NCBI RefSeq assembly: GCF_004331645.1 | Contig: NZ_SJSK01000003.1 | Location: forward strand, 744,301-808,300 | Length of the DNA stretch: 64,000 nucleotides | Source: Pedobacter frigiditerrae | Lineage (GTDB): Bacteria > Bacteroidota > Bacteroidia > Sphingobacteriales > Sphingobacteriaceae | Reading direction: 5' to 3' | In this document: piece after piece, positions 1 through 9,990 of the stretch | How positions within the stretch are numbered: the first letter of the stretch is position 1 | Layout of the letters: the number at the start of each line of letters is the position of its first letter | Made by a program: the position numbers and the translations under genes | Notes under the pieces: model-generated | What the model was told of the DNA's origin: nothing | Databases searched by the model: none | What the model saw: only the letters and a program-made list of their open reading frames with translations

Positions 1-45
1 TTCTAAATCAAAGAATGCTAGAGGTCGTTTTAAATTTAATTTCAT
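1..45 (-). CDS. Partial 3'-5' exonuclease (DEDDh, DnaQ-like), N-terminus only
   Basis: Fifteen codons run leftward off the window from an ATG at 45. They read MKLNLKRPLAFFDLE. The string PLAFFDLE matches motif I (FxDxETTG, with metal-binding Asp and Glu) of DnaQ/epsilon-type exonucleases, where it also lies near the N-terminus. These enzymes remove 3'-terminal nucleotides in replication proofreading or repair. Only the first motif is visible, so whether it is a Pol III epsilon subunit or a stand-alone exonuclease cannot be decided. It is divergent from the gene starting at 193. Confidence 0.7.
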   Translation of the reverse strand, partial: MKLNLKRPLAFFDLE

Positions 46-192
46 TTTTTAAGCTATATAATTGAGTTTTTACTCACTTTTTCAAATGTGCTAAAAAGGA
101 TTGGTTAGTACTACAAAATAGCTAAAATTTTAGTTGCAAATTATTTCATTTTGTTAAACCGTAGATTTAAATTGCCGAAAATTATCATCTAT

Positions 193-2166
193 ATGATTAG
201 ACTCTTCTTTTTAACTCTTTTTTGTTTCATCACATCAAATATTTATGCTCAAAACTTTAATTATGGTGCCGTACAGAATGATGAATACTATTTTGATAAA
301 AATAAAATAGACAGTAATGCCAATGCTGTTGTGCTAAAAGAGTTTGGCACTGCCGCTATGCAAATTGATGATGCTACAGGAAGGTTAGTCATTCAATTTG
401 AACATCATGTAAAAATCAAAATATATAATAAAGAAGGTTTCAGATTTGCCAACATTGTTATTCCAACTTATAAAGATGACAATAAACAAGAGTTTGTAAA
501 TGATTTAAAAGCATCAACTTTTAATATGGTAAACGGAGAGTTTGTTGAAACCTTAATGGATAAAAAAGCAGTATTTACTGAAAACAGAAACAGATATACT
601 CAATTAACTAAGTTTACGCTGCCCAATATTAAAGATGGCTCGGTTATAGAATATAGTTATAGAATAGAGTCACCATTAATTTTCAACTTTAGAACTTGGG
701 AGTTTCAGGGAGATATCCCTAAAGTTTCAAGTGAGTTTGTTGCCAATATACCAGGTAACTATAACTACAATGTTTCGCTTCGCGGATATCAAAAACTGAG
801 TGATTCAAAAGCAGAAATATATAAAGAATGTTTAAGGCTAAATGGTGTATCTATTGATTGCTCAAGAATGACTTATATTATGAAAAATATTCCTGCTTTT
901 ATTGAGGAAGATTACATGACAGCTTCAAGTAATTTTAAATCGGCAATGTATTTTGAGCTTTCTGATGTGCAATTAACAAATGGAAGCAAACAGAGTTATA
1001 CCAAAACATGGAATGATGTAGATTATGAACTTACATCTGATAAAAACTTTGGCTCCCAAATGAAAAAAGCATCGGTATTTAAAGATTTAATGCCTGCCAT
1101 ATTAAAAGGTGAAACAGACAATTTAGGCAAGGCAAACGCAGTTTATAACTACATAAAAAAACAGATAAAATGGAATAACTACTATGGAAACTATAGTATG
1201 GAAAATACTAAAACCATTTTAGAAAATAGGTCTGGGAATGTAGCAGACATTAATTTAGCTCTAATTTCGGCACTTTCTGCTGCTGGTTTAGAAGTTGAAG
1301 CAGTTATATTATCTACTCGTGAAAATGGAATGCCAAACAAGCTTTTCCCTGTATTAAGCAGTTTCAATTATGTAGTTGCTAAGGTAAACATTGGTGATAA
1401 AAGTTACCTTTTAGATGCAACAGAACCTTTATTACCTTTTGGATTACTACCTATAAGATGCATAAATGACCAAGGAAGGGTAATTAATTTAAAAAAACCA
1501 TCCTATTGGATAGATTTAAAGGCGTCACAAAAAAGTGTAACTACCTATGTTTTAACTGGAAAGCTTAACGGAGATGGAAAAATTAATGGCGTAATTACAA
1601 CGACTAGTATTGGATATGCCGCATTTAACAAAAGGAAAGACATAAAAAAATATAATTCTTCTGAAGAATTCGTGGAAAAACTTGATGAACGCTTAACTAA
1701 AATAAGCCTTTCAAACCCAGAAATAAATAATATTGATAGCGTTGATAAACCATTGGTTGAAAAGTATGAAATTGAATTTTCTGCACATGATGCTACTGAT
1801 AAAAATCAGCTATTTTTGAATCCATTTTTCATTAACCGAATTACAAAAAATCCATTTAATTTAAATGACAGGATGTACCCGGTAGATTTGGGAGCGGCAT
1901 CTGATGAACGAATTATTATAAATGTAACTTTACCAGAAAAATACGAATTAGTAGAAAAACCAAAAGATATGGCCATTAGTTTGCCTACAAGTGGAGGAAG
2001 ATATTTATTGCAAAGCAGCATTGAAGACAACAAATTAGCTGTTAATCAAATACTTCAATTTAATAAAGCTATTTACAATGCAGATGACTACCTCTACTTA
2101 AAAGAATTTTACAGTAAAATAATTCAAAACCAAAAAAATGATGTCTTGTTAAAAAAGGCAAATTAA
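193..2166 (+). CDS. DUF3857 / transglutaminase-like secreted protein with degenerate catalytic triad
   Basis: 657 residues from ATG 193. This start is preferred over an in-frame TTG at 151 because it opens directly into a signal peptide ending NIYAQ near residue 20. The N-terminal half resembles DUF3857 and is followed by a transglutaminase-like core around residues 310-415. The papain-like triad is lost: the Cys position reads GNVADIN (Val350) and the His position FNYVV (Tyr393), while Asp408 (LLDATEP) remains. The protein is therefore probably a non-catalytic periplasmic or surface protein. Its TAA is followed immediately by the ATG of the paralogue at 2167, suggesting one operon and a joint role. 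The substrate is unknown. Confidence 0.8.
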   Translation: MIRLFFLTLFCFITSNIYAQNFNYGAVQNDEYYFDKNKIDSNANAVVLKEFGTAAMQIDDATGRLVIQFEHHVKIKIYNKEGFRFANIVIPTYKDDNKQEFVNDLKASTFNMVNGEFVETLMDKKAVFTENRNRYTQLTKFTLPNIKDGSVIEYSYRIESPLIFNFRTWEFQGDIPKVSSEFVANIPGNYNYNVSLRGYQKLSDSKAEIYKECLRLNGVSIDCSRMTYIMKNIPAFIEEDYMTASSNFKSAMYFELSDVQLTNGSKQSYTKTWNDVDYELTSDKNFGSQMKKASVFKDLMPAILKGETDNLGKANAVYNYIKKQIKWNNYYGNYSMENTKTILENRSGNVADINLALISALSAAGLEVEAVILSTRENGMPNKLFPVLSSFNYVVAKVNIGDKSYLLDATEPLLPFGLLPIRCINDQGRVINLKKPSYWIDLKASQKSVTTYVLTGKLNGDGKINGVITTTSIGYAAFNKRKDIKKYNSSEEFVEKLDERLTKISLSNPEINNIDSVDKPLVEKYEIEFSAHDATDKNQLFLNPFFINRITKNPFNLNDRMYPVDLGAASDERIIINVTLPEKYELVEKPKDMAISLPTSGGRYLLQSSIEDNKLAVNQILQFNKAIYNADDYLYLKEFYSKIIQNQKNDVLLKKAN

Positions 2167-4068
2167 ATGAGAGCACCTATCCTATTTCTACTATTATTTT
2201 TAGGTTTACCTGGTTTTTCGCAAGATAATTACGATGTTGAGTTAGTTCCATCCGCCTTGCGAAATCGTGCCAATGCAACTATAAGAAATAAAGAAACAGT
2301 TGTTGACATGCGTTCGCCAGATAACGTGATGTACACTGTAAAACAGGCTATAACTGTATTAAATAAAAATGGTGATGAAAATGCTAGATTAGTTTTATTT
2401 TATGATAAAAATACCAGCATCAAAAGCATTAAGGGCGAAATCTATAACGAAATAGGTAAAAGCGTAGGTAAATTTTCACAGGGTGATTTTAAAGATGAAA
2501 GCGCTGTACAAGGATTCTCTCTTTTTGAAGATAGTAGAGTTAAACATTACTTGCCCTCTGTAAATACTTATCCTTATACCATTGTTTACAATTATGAGAT
2601 ACGTTTTAAACAGAATTTAATCATCCCTGATTGGGTTCCAAAACCTTCTTATGATGTATCTGTAGAAAAAAGCACCTACACCTTTATATGTAAGCCAACT
2701 GACCAATTCCGTCTAAAAACACAGAATTTAGAAAGCAAAGCTGAAGAAAATATCACTAAAGACCAGAAAATTTTAACTTGGAAAGTAAGCAATCTTCTAG
2801 CTGTCAAATCAGAACCGTTTAGTCCGAATAAGGAAACTTACCAAACCAGCGTAAAAATTGCTCCAGAACAATTCAGCTATTTCAACTATAAAGGAAGTTA
2901 TACCAATTGGCAAGAGCTTGGAAAATGGGCATATGATAATTTATTAAAAGGTAGAGATAAATTACCAGAACCAACCATACAAATGGTGAAAGAGTTGGTT
3001 AAAAACGAAAAAACAGATAAAGAAAAAGCCCGAAAAATCTATCAATACTTACAAGAAAAAACAAGGTATATAAGTGTTCAAATTGGTATTGGTGGCTTTC
3101 AACCAGTTGCCGCTACTGAAGTTGACCGTTTAGGTTACGGAGACTGTAAAGGTTTGGTTAACTATATGCAAAGTCTGTTAAGGGCAGCAAATGTAGAATC
3201 TTATTATTGTGTGGTGGAAGCCGGAAGTGAGAAAATAAGTTTAGACCCTACTTATGCAAGTATGAATCAGGGTAATCACATCATTTTATGTTTACCACTC
3301 AAAGGAGATACAACTTGGTTAGAGTGCACCAGTCAGAAAATACCTTTTGGGTTTTTAGGTGATTTTACGGACGACAGAAATGTTTTAGCCTGTACAGCCG
3401 AAGGAGGTAAATTATTACACACACCAAAACTTGTGGCACAAACCAATCTTCAAGTTCGAAATGCAGAATTAACTTTAGATAAGGATGGTAATATATCGGG
3501 AACAGTTAAAACTATGTTCTCTGGAGCTCAATATGATAACCATGAAGAATTTATTGGAAAACCCCTATCAGAGCAGCAAAAACTATTGAAGGAAGTTTAC
3601 GATATAGACAATATTAATTTTGAGCAAATTAAATATGCTCAAAAGAAAGAAATTGAACCCGTTATTACAGAAAATCTAAATATTAATATTAGAAATTATG
3701 CTACCATAAATAATATTAGATTATTTATGCTGCCTAATGCTTTTAATGTTAAGGCTTCTGTTACTGAAACCAAAGGACGAACATTGCCAGTTTATATTAA
3801 TCGTGGTTATAAAGACGAAGACAGCATTATTTACAATTTACCAGACAATGTTATACCTATATTTTTGCCAATTGATAAAAGCATAAATAACGATTTTGGT
3901 AGTTATACGATAAAAACTTTTATAGAAGGCAATAAGTTAATTTATGTAAGAAAATTCACATTACATGATGGGACTTTTCCTGCAGAGAGTTATACTGGAT
4001 TTACCCAGTTTATAAATGAGGTAAGCTCGTCAGATAAGTTAAAATTGGTGCTTAACTTAAAAAAATAA
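2167..4068 (+). CDS. DUF3857 domain / transglutaminase-like cysteine protein, secreted
   Basis: 633 residues with an N-terminal signal peptide (LFLGLPGFSQ). It has the same layout as its upstream neighbour: a beta-rich DUF3857 region, then a transglutaminase fold. Here the presumed catalytic residues are present: Cys327 in GYGDCKG, His371 in GNHIIL and an acidic Glu386 in WLECTSQ, spaced as in the family. Transglutaminase-like proteins of this kind are predicted cysteine hydrolases or amide-transfer enzymes in the periplasm; no substrate is established. It starts on the base after the previous stop, so co-translation is likely. Its last 17 bases overlap a small antisense-strand frame. Confidence 0.85.
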   Translation: MRAPILFLLLFLGLPGFSQDNYDVELVPSALRNRANATIRNKETVVDMRSPDNVMYTVKQAITVLNKNGDENARLVLFYDKNTSIKSIKGEIYNEIGKSVGKFSQGDFKDESAVQGFSLFEDSRVKHYLPSVNTYPYTIVYNYEIRFKQNLIIPDWVPKPSYDVSVEKSTYTFICKPTDQFRLKTQNLESKAEENITKDQKILTWKVSNLLAVKSEPFSPNKETYQTSVKIAPEQFSYFNYKGSYTNWQELGKWAYDNLLKGRDKLPEPTIQMVKELVKNEKTDKEKARKIYQYLQEKTRYISVQIGIGGFQPVAATEVDRLGYGDCKGLVNYMQSLLRAANVESYYCVVEAGSEKISLDPTYASMNQGNHIILCLPLKGDTTWLECTSQKIPFGFLGDFTDDRNVLACTAEGGKLLHTPKLVAQTNLQVRNAELTLDKDGNISGTVKTMFSGAQYDNHEEFIGKPLSEQQKLLKEVYDIDNINFEQIKYAQKKEIEPVITENLNINIRNYATINNIRLFMLPNAFNVKASVTETKGRTLPVYINRGYKDEDSIIYNLPDNVIPIFLPIDKSINNDFGSYTIKTFIEGNKLIYVRKFTLHDGTFPAESYTGFTQFINEVSSSDKLKLVLNLKK

Positions 4069-4174
4069 TACCTAACGCGATACCGATTATCATAACGAGA
4101 TACATCAATATTTCTGTTGATGCAAAACGTTTGTATTTAGACCAAAATGAGTAATCTTCCTTAGGTTTAGGCAT
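4052..4174 (-). CDS. Small single-pass membrane protein (40 aa)
   Basis: ATG at 4174 and TAA at 4052 enclose 40 codons. A charged N-terminus (MPKPKEDYSFWSKYKRF) is followed by a clean hydrophobic helix (LMYLVMIIGIALGIIFLS) to the C-terminus. This looks like a real small membrane protein rather than chance coding. It begins five bases after the T-tract of the terminator hairpin at 4180-4202 and overlaps the 3' end of the DUF3857 gene by 17 bases. Expression would need read-through or a weak local promoter. I do not recognise a family. Confidence 0.45.
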   Translation of the reverse strand: MPKPKEDYSFWSKYKRFASTEILMYLVMIIGIALGIIFLS

Positions 4175-4179
4175 AAAAA

Positions 4180-4202
4180 ATCCCGAGTTTTTAGTTCGGG
4201 AT
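4180..4202 (-). terminator. Rho-independent terminator of the thioredoxin/NlpC operon
   Basis: Inverted repeat ATCCCGA / TCGGGAT with a nine-base loop, followed on the minus strand by a run of T. It sits 15 bases after the stop of the leftward gene 4218-4832. Confidence 0.8.
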
Positions 4203-4217
4203 AAAAGTATGAATTAT

Positions 4218-4832
4218 TTATTCTGTAGCTCCTTCTTTCTTCCATTTTATGCCACAACCAATGGCTTTTGTACTTGTAATTTCTGGTTTTTTACCCTGTA
4301 ATAGTGAGTTCACTGCATTTTTAACAAAATCATTCATATTAGAACTCAATAAATCTTGAGAATTGTCAATTGCTCCAATATAAGCCACTTCATTTCCTTT
4401 GGCAGTTTTGGTTAGCACAAAAGTATGTGGTGTTTTTGTTGCGCCAAACTTTTTAGTATAAATATGATTTGGATCTTCTAAATAAGCATAACTGAAGTTC
4501 TTTTCCTTAGCAAGTTTTTGCATATTCTCATAACTATCACCAGGAGAAGTTACAGGGTCATTGGTATTAATCGCGATAACTGGATATCCCTTAGGTGCAT
4601 ACTCTTTATGTAAAGCCTCAACCCTACTTTGATAAGCCTTTGCAACTGGACAAGTGTTACAAGTAAAAACAACAATGTATCCCTTAGCATCCTTATAGTT
4701 TGCCAGTGAAACATTCTTGCCATCAACATTATTTAAATTAAAATCCGTAGCAATATCACCAACTTGATAACCGGTTTGCGCTTTTGCCATAATGCCTAGC
4801 ATCATTAAGCAAGTAATTAAAATTTTTCTCAT
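4218..4832 (-). CDS. Thioredoxin-fold redoxin (AhpC/TSA-like), secreted, CNTC motif
   Basis: 204 residues with a signal peptide ending MAKAQ. The body has the peroxiredoxin/TlpA layout: GDIATDFNL start, the redox motif VFTCNTCPVAKAY (CxxC), a YPVIAINTND strand, and the cis-Pro region TKTPHTFVL. The C-terminal extension contains an extra Cys (AIGCGIKW). The family performs thiol-disulfide exchange or peroxide reduction in the periplasm. It is the last gene of a four-gene leftward operon, four bases after the upstream stop. The exact substrate is not deducible. Confidence 0.85.
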   Translation of the reverse strand: MRKILITCLMMLGIMAKAQTGYQVGDIATDFNLNNVDGKNVSLANYKDAKGYIVVFTCNTCPVAKAYQSRVEALHKEYAPKGYPVIAINTNDPVTSPGDSYENMQKLAKEKNFSYAYLEDPNHIYTKKFGATKTPHTFVLTKTAKGNEVAYIGAIDNSQDLLSSNMNDFVKNAVNSLLQGKKPEITSTKAIGCGIKWKKEGATE

Positions 4833-4836
4833 TTAT

Positions 4837-5322
4837 TTAAAGTTTATAATCTCCGTGAACTATACTTTTAACTAAATCTTCTAATTCGTTGTTGGCAAAT
4901 TCTTTCTCAAAAAACAGTCTCCGAGTTCTTGCTGCAATTAAGGTTGCTGGAATTGCACCAGACCAATTTTTGTCTACTTTTTCTATAAACGCTTGTTGGT
5001 CTTTCTCGTCAACAACATAGACCTCTGATTTAAGTCTATGTTTTTTAACAAAAGGAATAACATCTGATTTAAGCTTAGATTTAAAATCCATACTAACTAA
5101 AATCACTTTTACTGGCGTTTTATAGTATTCTTTTTTTAATCTCTCAAAATTTGGAAGCTCAGCTACACAAGGTGCACACCAAGTTGCCCAAAAGTTAATT
5201 ACGTAAGTTGTATCTTTACCTTTCGCAACTCTTTTATCTAACTCACTTAAAGTTAGTAATTTAACTTGAGCATTTGCAAAACTAAATGTAGAAACCAGTA
5301 ATAATATAGATACATATTTCAT
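4837..5322 (-). CDS. TlpA/ResA-like periplasmic thioredoxin, WCAPC motif
   Basis: 161 residues with a signal peptide (FSFANAQ). The classical thioredoxin active site INFWATWCAPCVAELP lies near residues 43-58, and the cis-Pro segment is WSGAIPATLIAA. TlpA/ResA-type proteins reduce disulfides on exported substrates such as apocytochromes or lipoproteins. It lies between two other thioredoxin-fold proteins in the same operon, 37 bases downstream of one and 4 bases upstream of the other. Confidence 0.85.
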   Translation of the reverse strand: MKYVSILLLVSTFSFANAQVKLLTLSELDKRVAKGKDTTYVINFWATWCAPCVAELPNFERLKKEYYKTPVKVILVSMDFKSKLKSDVIPFVKKHRLKSEVYVVDEKDQQAFIEKVDKNWSGAIPATLIAARTRRLFFEKEFANNELEDLVKSIVHGDYKL

Positions 5323-5359
5323 AACTCAACTAAATTAGCTCGTGAGAATTTTAATAAAA

Positions 5360-5908
5360 CTAGAGCAATTTATCAACTACTTTTTCTACAAATTTGTTTT
5401 TAGGTATTAGTTTCTGATTTTGTTCATCATCTATCCTACCAATATATTTAATTAAATATCCAGCTTTTGTTTTCTGTAACACTACAGCAGTTGGAGTTTC
5501 TTTAATGCCTAATAACCAAGTGTATTTAAACTTATCATCAGACAAGTAAGGGAACTTAAAATCCTTTTCCTTTGCCAATTTTTTCATCGCTGGCATTGCA
5601 TCAAATGGATATTTAATTGGGTCATCGCCATAAGGACCGATGGCCACTAAAGGATAACCTTTTACTTTATACTTTTTATCTAAGGCACTAACTCTTGGCT
5701 CATAAGCAATGCAATGGTCGCAAGTGGGTGTCATGAAAATTAAGATAAAACCTTTAGTATTTTTCTGTGCCTTTAAATCATAAATAGTTCCAGCAGTACT
5801 GAGTAAAGCTACGTTAGGTAAGGTTTCACCAACCTTTAAAGCTTTTTGAGCATTTACAACCGAGCTTAAAGAAAGCAACAGGCAAAGAGAGAAAATTAGT
5901 TTTCGCAT
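5360..5908 (-). CDS. TlpA-family thioredoxin-like protein, CDHC motif
   Basis: 182 residues with a signal peptide (SSVVNAQ). The body carries a redox-type CxxC in MTPTCDHCIAYEP and the cis-Pro segment IKETPTAVVL. It resembles the 204-residue redoxin at the end of the operon more than the WCAPC protein, for example in the shared MKKLAKEKDF(K)F helix, so these two are probably duplicates. The gene follows the NlpC/P60 gene by four bases. Role: periplasmic thiol exchange, partner unknown. Confidence 0.83.
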   Translation of the reverse strand: MRKLIFSLCLLLSLSSVVNAQKALKVGETLPNVALLSTAGTIYDLKAQKNTKGFILIFMTPTCDHCIAYEPRVSALDKKYKVKGYPLVAIGPYGDDPIKYPFDAMPAMKKLAKEKDFKFPYLSDDKFKYTWLLGIKETPTAVVLQKTKAGYLIKYIGRIDDEQNQKLIPKNKFVEKVVDKLL

Positions 5909-5912
5909 ATTC

Positions 5913-6419
5913 TTATTTTAAAGTTCCTGTTTTAACAATTGCTTTCTGATAAACAGGTAAATTCAGGTCATCCACTACTACACCTCTTGTGGTTGATGCA
6001 TGTACAAAAAAGTTATTATTCAAGTAAACGCCAACATGGTCTACTTCAGTACCGCCAAAAGAGAAAAATATCAAATCTCCTTCTTCTAAATTACTTTGGT
6101 TTTTCTTTTTTATCGCTTCTGCTTGGTCCCTTGACCTTCTTGGTAATGTACGACCATAAATATCTCTCTCTAGTAATAAGGCAAAACCAGAACAATCAAT
6201 TCCTTTTTTATCCAATCCACCTAAACGATATTTAACGCCAGTCCAATCTGTAATGAAACGATATAAATCTTTGCTTTTTAAAGCTGCCATAGCATCGGCA
6301 GCCTTTGAAGCTTTATTTTCTGGCTTTACAACATATTTCCTCGAACCACAAGACGATAGGAATAGCAGGATGGCTATTAGGTAGAAGGCAGAAGGCTTAA
6401 GGGTTAAGTAGTTCTTCAT
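5913..6419 (-). CDS. NlpC/P60 family (C40) peptidoglycan endopeptidase lipoprotein
   Basis: 168 residues. A lipoprotein signal ends LLFLSSC with the lipidated Cys24. The C40 papain-like domain follows with the catalytic Cys76 in KGIDCSGFALLL, His128 in EVDHVGVYL and the third polar residue His140 in FVHAS. Such enzymes (Spr/MepS-like) cleave D-Glu-DAP peptide bonds in peptidoglycan at the outer membrane. It is the first gene of the operon containing three thioredoxin-fold genes. The pairing may serve redox protection of the active-site Cys, which is inference. Confidence 0.88.
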   Translation of the reverse strand: MKNYLTLKPSAFYLIAILLFLSSCGSRKYVVKPENKASKAADAMAALKSKDLYRFITDWTGVKYRLGGLDKKGIDCSGFALLLERDIYGRTLPRRSRDQAEAIKKKNQSNLEEGDLIFFSFGGTEVDHVGVYLNNNFFVHASTTRGVVVDDLNLPVYQKAIVKTGTLK

Positions 6420-6490
6420 TTTAATGCAGTATTATTATGAGGATATCGCATTGAAGACTTAAACCTTCAACCTTCCATCCCTCAACCTTT

Positions 6491-9109
6491 TTAAGTTTTT
6501 ATCAATCTTTGTATTTCATCCAATTTAAGTAAAGCTTCAACTGGTGTTAAAAGATTTACATCTAGGTTATTCAAGGTATCTCTAATTTTAACTAAAACCG
6601 GGTCATCAATGGCAAACATTTGTAATTGATAAGCTTGGTTTTGAACTTTTTTAATGCTGTCTTTAATACTTTGTCCTTCAGTTCTATCAATCTCTAAACG
6701 TTTTAATATTTCGTTAGCACGATTAATCAATTTTGAAGGCATTCCTGCCATTTTTGCAACGTGGATACCAAAACTATGCTCACTTCCTCCAGGAACTAAC
6801 TTACGCAAGAAAATCACTTTGTTGCTCATTTCCTTAATCGTTACATTAAAGTTTTTGATACGCCCCATTGTATTCTCCAGTTCATTTAATTCGTGGTAGT
6901 GCGTTGCAAATAATGTTTTAGGTCTTGCAGTTGGGTGCTCGTGTAAAAACTCTGCAATAGCCCAAGCAATAGAGATACCATCGTAAGTACTTGTACCGCG
7001 ACCAATCTCATCCAGTAAAATCAAACTTCTATCTGAAATGTTATTTAATATACTTGCCGTTTCATTCATTTCCACCATAAACGTACTTTCTCCAGATGAT
7101 AAATTATCTGAAGCACCAACACGAGTGAAAATCTTATCTATCAAACCGATGTTTACAGCCTTTGCCGGAACAAAACAACCCATTTGCGCCATCAAAACAA
7201 TCAAAGCAGTCTGCCTTAAAATTGCCGACTTACCCGACATGTTCGGACCAGTAATGATGATGATTTGTTGTGTATCATTATCCAAGAAAACATCATTGGT
7301 AATATATTCCTGACCAATTGGCAATTGTTTTTCTATTACCGGATGGCGGCCACCTTTTATGTCTAACTCCTTTTTATTGTTTAAATTTGGTTTTACATAA
7401 TGATTTGAAACTGCCAATTGTGCAAAACAAAGCAAAACGTCTAGCTGTGCAATTAAATAAGCATTGAGTTGGATAGGTTTAATGTAATGTGAAACCTGAT
7501 ACATCAGGTCTGCATACAAACGAACTTCTATTGCTTGAATCTTTTCTTCAGCTCCTAAAATTTGTTCCTCATATTCTTTAAGTTCTGGTGTAATGTATCG
7601 CTCTGCATTAACTAGAGTTTGTTTGCGAATCCAGCTTTCTGGGACTTTATCTTTATGTGTATGTGTAACTTCTAAATAGTAGCCAAAAACATTGTTGAAG
7701 GATATTTTTAAAGAAGGAATCCCAGTACTTGCCGCTTCTCTTTTCTGTATCTCAACTAAATATTCTTTTCCACCAAAGGCTATTTTCCTTAATCGGTCTA
7801 AATCCTCATCTATGCCATCAGCAATAACATTTCCTTTAATTAGTAAAGCTGGAGGGTCTTGATTTAACTCCCTTTCTAACTTTTCCTTAATGCTTAAACA
7901 AGGATTTAATTGAGAAGCCAATACAGTTAAAAATGGATTTTGAGTTTTTTCTGCAAGGTTTTTAACCTCCTCAATATGGGAAAGCGCTCTTTTCAATTGC
8001 ACCAATTCTCTCGGACCAGCTTTTTGCAAACCAACTTTAGAAATTAACCTTTCTAAATCTCCAATTGGTTTTATATGACTTAAAAACTCGTGCAATAAAT
8101 CATCATGATTAACCAAATATTCAACCATCCCTAAACGTTCTTGGATTGGCTTTAATTCTTTAAGCGGCATGATAATCCACTTATGCAACATCCTTGCACC
8201 CATCGGGGTAGATGTTTGGTCTAAAACATCAAATAAGGTTACGCCGTTATCATTAGAAGTACTTACCAATTCTAAATTGCGAATGGTAAATCTATCCAGC
8301 CACATGTAGCGATCTTCTTCCAATCTAGAAATAGAAGAAATATGTTGTAAATTACGATGTTCGGTTTCTCCCAAATAGTAAAGAACAACACCAGCAGCAA
8401 CAATTCCAGTTTGTAATTTATCAACCCCAAAACCTTTTAACGAATTAACTTCAAAATGTTTGGTTAATATTTCATTCGCATAATCGTTGGTAAAAGCCCA
8501 ATCATCAAGCGTGTAGGTATAAAATTTGTCTCCAAAAAGATTTAAAAACTCTTGGCGTTTACTTTTCTGAAACACAACTTCTGTTGGTCTAAAACCTTGC
8601 AAAAGTTTATCTATGTATTCAGCATTGCCTTGAGCAACTAAAAATTCTCCCGTAGAGATATCACAGAAAGCAACCCCTAGATTTTGTTTATCAAAATAAA
8701 CAGCAGCCAGATAGTTGTTAGATTTCTGACTTAAAATATTATCGTTGTAAGCAACACCAGGCGTAACTAACTCTGTAACGCCTCTTTTCACAATAGTTTT
8801 AGTGGTTTTTGGGTCTTCTAGTTGGTCGCAAATCGCTACCCTTTGTCCTGCCCTAACTAATTTGGATAAATAATTTTCTAAAGAATGATGCGGAAAACCA
8901 GCTAGCTCTAAAGCCCCATTTGGACCCGTGCCTCGTTTGGTTAAAACGATGCCCAAAATATTGGCTGTTTTAATGGCATCCTCACCAAAAGTTTCGTAAA
9001 AATCTCCTACTCTAAACAATAACAACGCTCCAGGATATTTCGCCTTAATCGTGTTGTACTGCTGCATTAATGGTGTTACTGTTTCCTTTGCTTTAGCCAA
9101 AATTGTCAT
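6491..9109 (-). CDS. mutS: DNA mismatch repair protein MutS
   Basis: 872 residues, full length for MutS. The N-terminal mismatch-binding domain has [19 protein letters not shown], containing the Phe-x-Glu wedge. A connector and core follow, then the ATPase with Walker A GPNMSGKS near residue 620, the DE of [11 protein letters not shown] and the helix [12 protein letters not shown]. It binds mispaired DNA and recruits MutL. The start at ATG 9109 agrees with the short family N-terminus. It is a single gene with no mutL nearby. Confidence 0.97.
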   Translation of the reverse strand: MTILAKAKETVTPLMQQYNTIKAKYPGALLLFRVGDFYETFGEDAIKTANILGIVLTKRGTGPNGALELAGFPHHSLENYLSKLVRAGQRVAICDQLEDPKTTKTIVKRGVTELVTPGVAYNDNILSQKSNNYLAAVYFDKQNLGVAFCDISTGEFLVAQGNAEYIDKLLQGFRPTEVVFQKSKRQEFLNLFGDKFYTYTLDDWAFTNDYANEILTKHFEVNSLKGFGVDKLQTGIVAAGVVLYYLGETEHRNLQHISSISRLEEDRYMWLDRFTIRNLELVSTSNDNGVTLFDVLDQTSTPMGARMLHKWIIMPLKELKPIQERLGMVEYLVNHDDLLHEFLSHIKPIGDLERLISKVGLQKAGPRELVQLKRALSHIEEVKNLAEKTQNPFLTVLASQLNPCLSIKEKLERELNQDPPALLIKGNVIADGIDEDLDRLRKIAFGGKEYLVEIQKREAASTGIPSLKISFNNVFGYYLEVTHTHKDKVPESWIRKQTLVNAERYITPELKEYEEQILGAEEKIQAIEVRLYADLMYQVSHYIKPIQLNAYLIAQLDVLLCFAQLAVSNHYVKPNLNNKKELDIKGGRHPVIEKQLPIGQEYITNDVFLDNDTQQIIIITGPNMSGKSAILRQTALIVLMAQMGCFVPAKAVNIGLIDKIFTRVGASDNLSSGESTFMVEMNETASILNNISDRSLILLDEIGRGTSTYDGISIAWAIAEFLHEHPTARPKTLFATHYHELNELENTMGRIKNFNVTIKEMSNKVIFLRKLVPGGSEHSFGIHVAKMAGMPSKLINRANEILKRLEIDRTEGQSIKDSIKKVQNQAYQLQMFAIDDPVLVKIRDTLNNLDVNLLTPVEALLKLDEIQRLIKT

Positions 9110-9351
9110 CGTTTACTAAAGTGTAAATATAGCATCTTGAGGCTTAGTCTTGAAGTTTTTGTGGAGAAAATATTAATCCGTTGAGAAGTTTATGTATAAT
9201 TGCTGATTGCTAATTAAATCATTTGAAAAGCATTTTTCGTCTCTTTCTTTAAAGTCAGTACTGCTGTCCGTTCTAGCCCTCATTCTTCGGGCTGCCATTA
9301 CCATCAGGTTTAGAATTTAAAAGCTAGTGATACTATTGAAGTGTTAGGTGC

Positions 9352-9915
9352 TTAAAACAAACTTTGCTGAGCCAATGGTTTTGGAGGAAGACCTATAAAT
9401 TTAAATTCATTTGGAAGAACATCGTACTGCTTTTTTACTGGGTTAAATTTCCTTAAAACAATACTTGTACAATCAAATTCCAATTTAGCTTCTTTAAACA
9501 TCTCCAACGCAATTGTAACGTTTTCTTTAGTCAATTTTCTTCCTATAGAAATATGAGGGTCTTTACTGTGAAATGATTTTTTGATGTTAAGATTTTTTTG
9601 AATTCGTTTCATTAAATCTGTCAAAATTGATTTAGTTGGTTCATCTGGTTTTAAAAATACAGCGCCATTAGCATAACTATTTATACCTTCAAAATTTAAA
9701 TGAATTGGATTTTCGTAACTGGCTATTTCTTTTAAATGATTAATAATATCAACTATTTCACCTTCATCTATAACAAACTCACTTATTGTAATATGAGCGT
9801 TAGAATTTCTACTATTATACCAGCCAATCTTAGTATAAAGTGCATTCTTATATTCGTCAACACACACTACACCTTCCTCTTGTGGCATTATTGCAATTGA
9901 ATACCTACCATCCAT
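9352..9915 (-). CDS. 2'-5' RNA ligase / cyclic phosphodiesterase-like (2H superfamily)
   Basis: 187 residues. Two HxTx-type motifs, HITI at residues 41-44 and HISI at 121-124, are spaced as in the 2H phosphoesterase superfamily (LigT, CPDase). Members hydrolyse 2',3'-cyclic phosphates or join 2'-5' RNA ends. There is no signal peptide, so it should be cytosolic. It stands alone between mutS and the desaturase gene, with no tRNA-repair genes around it. Confidence 0.82.
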   Translation of the reverse strand: MDGRYSIAIMPQEEGVVCVDEYKNALYTKIGWYNSRNSNAHITISEFVIDEGEIVDIINHLKEIASYENPIHLNFEGINSYANGAVFLKPDEPTKSILTDLMKRIQKNLNIKKSFHSKDPHISIGRKLTKENVTIALEMFKEAKLEFDCTSIVLRKFNPVKKQYDVLPNEFKFIGLPPKPLAQQSLF

Positions 9916-9990
9916 AATCTCATTATATTTCTGACTTCATATTATTTAGTTATTCGATTCAAATATTGACAAAAGTGAGCAGGATAGCTA

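Noticed and set aside
9240..9310. Possible small RNA or element between mutS and the RNA-ligase-like gene
   Set aside because: There is a short AGCCC/GGGCT hairpin and a non-AT-rich string, but no promoter, T-tract or recognisable RNA family; the 242-base gap is otherwise featureless.
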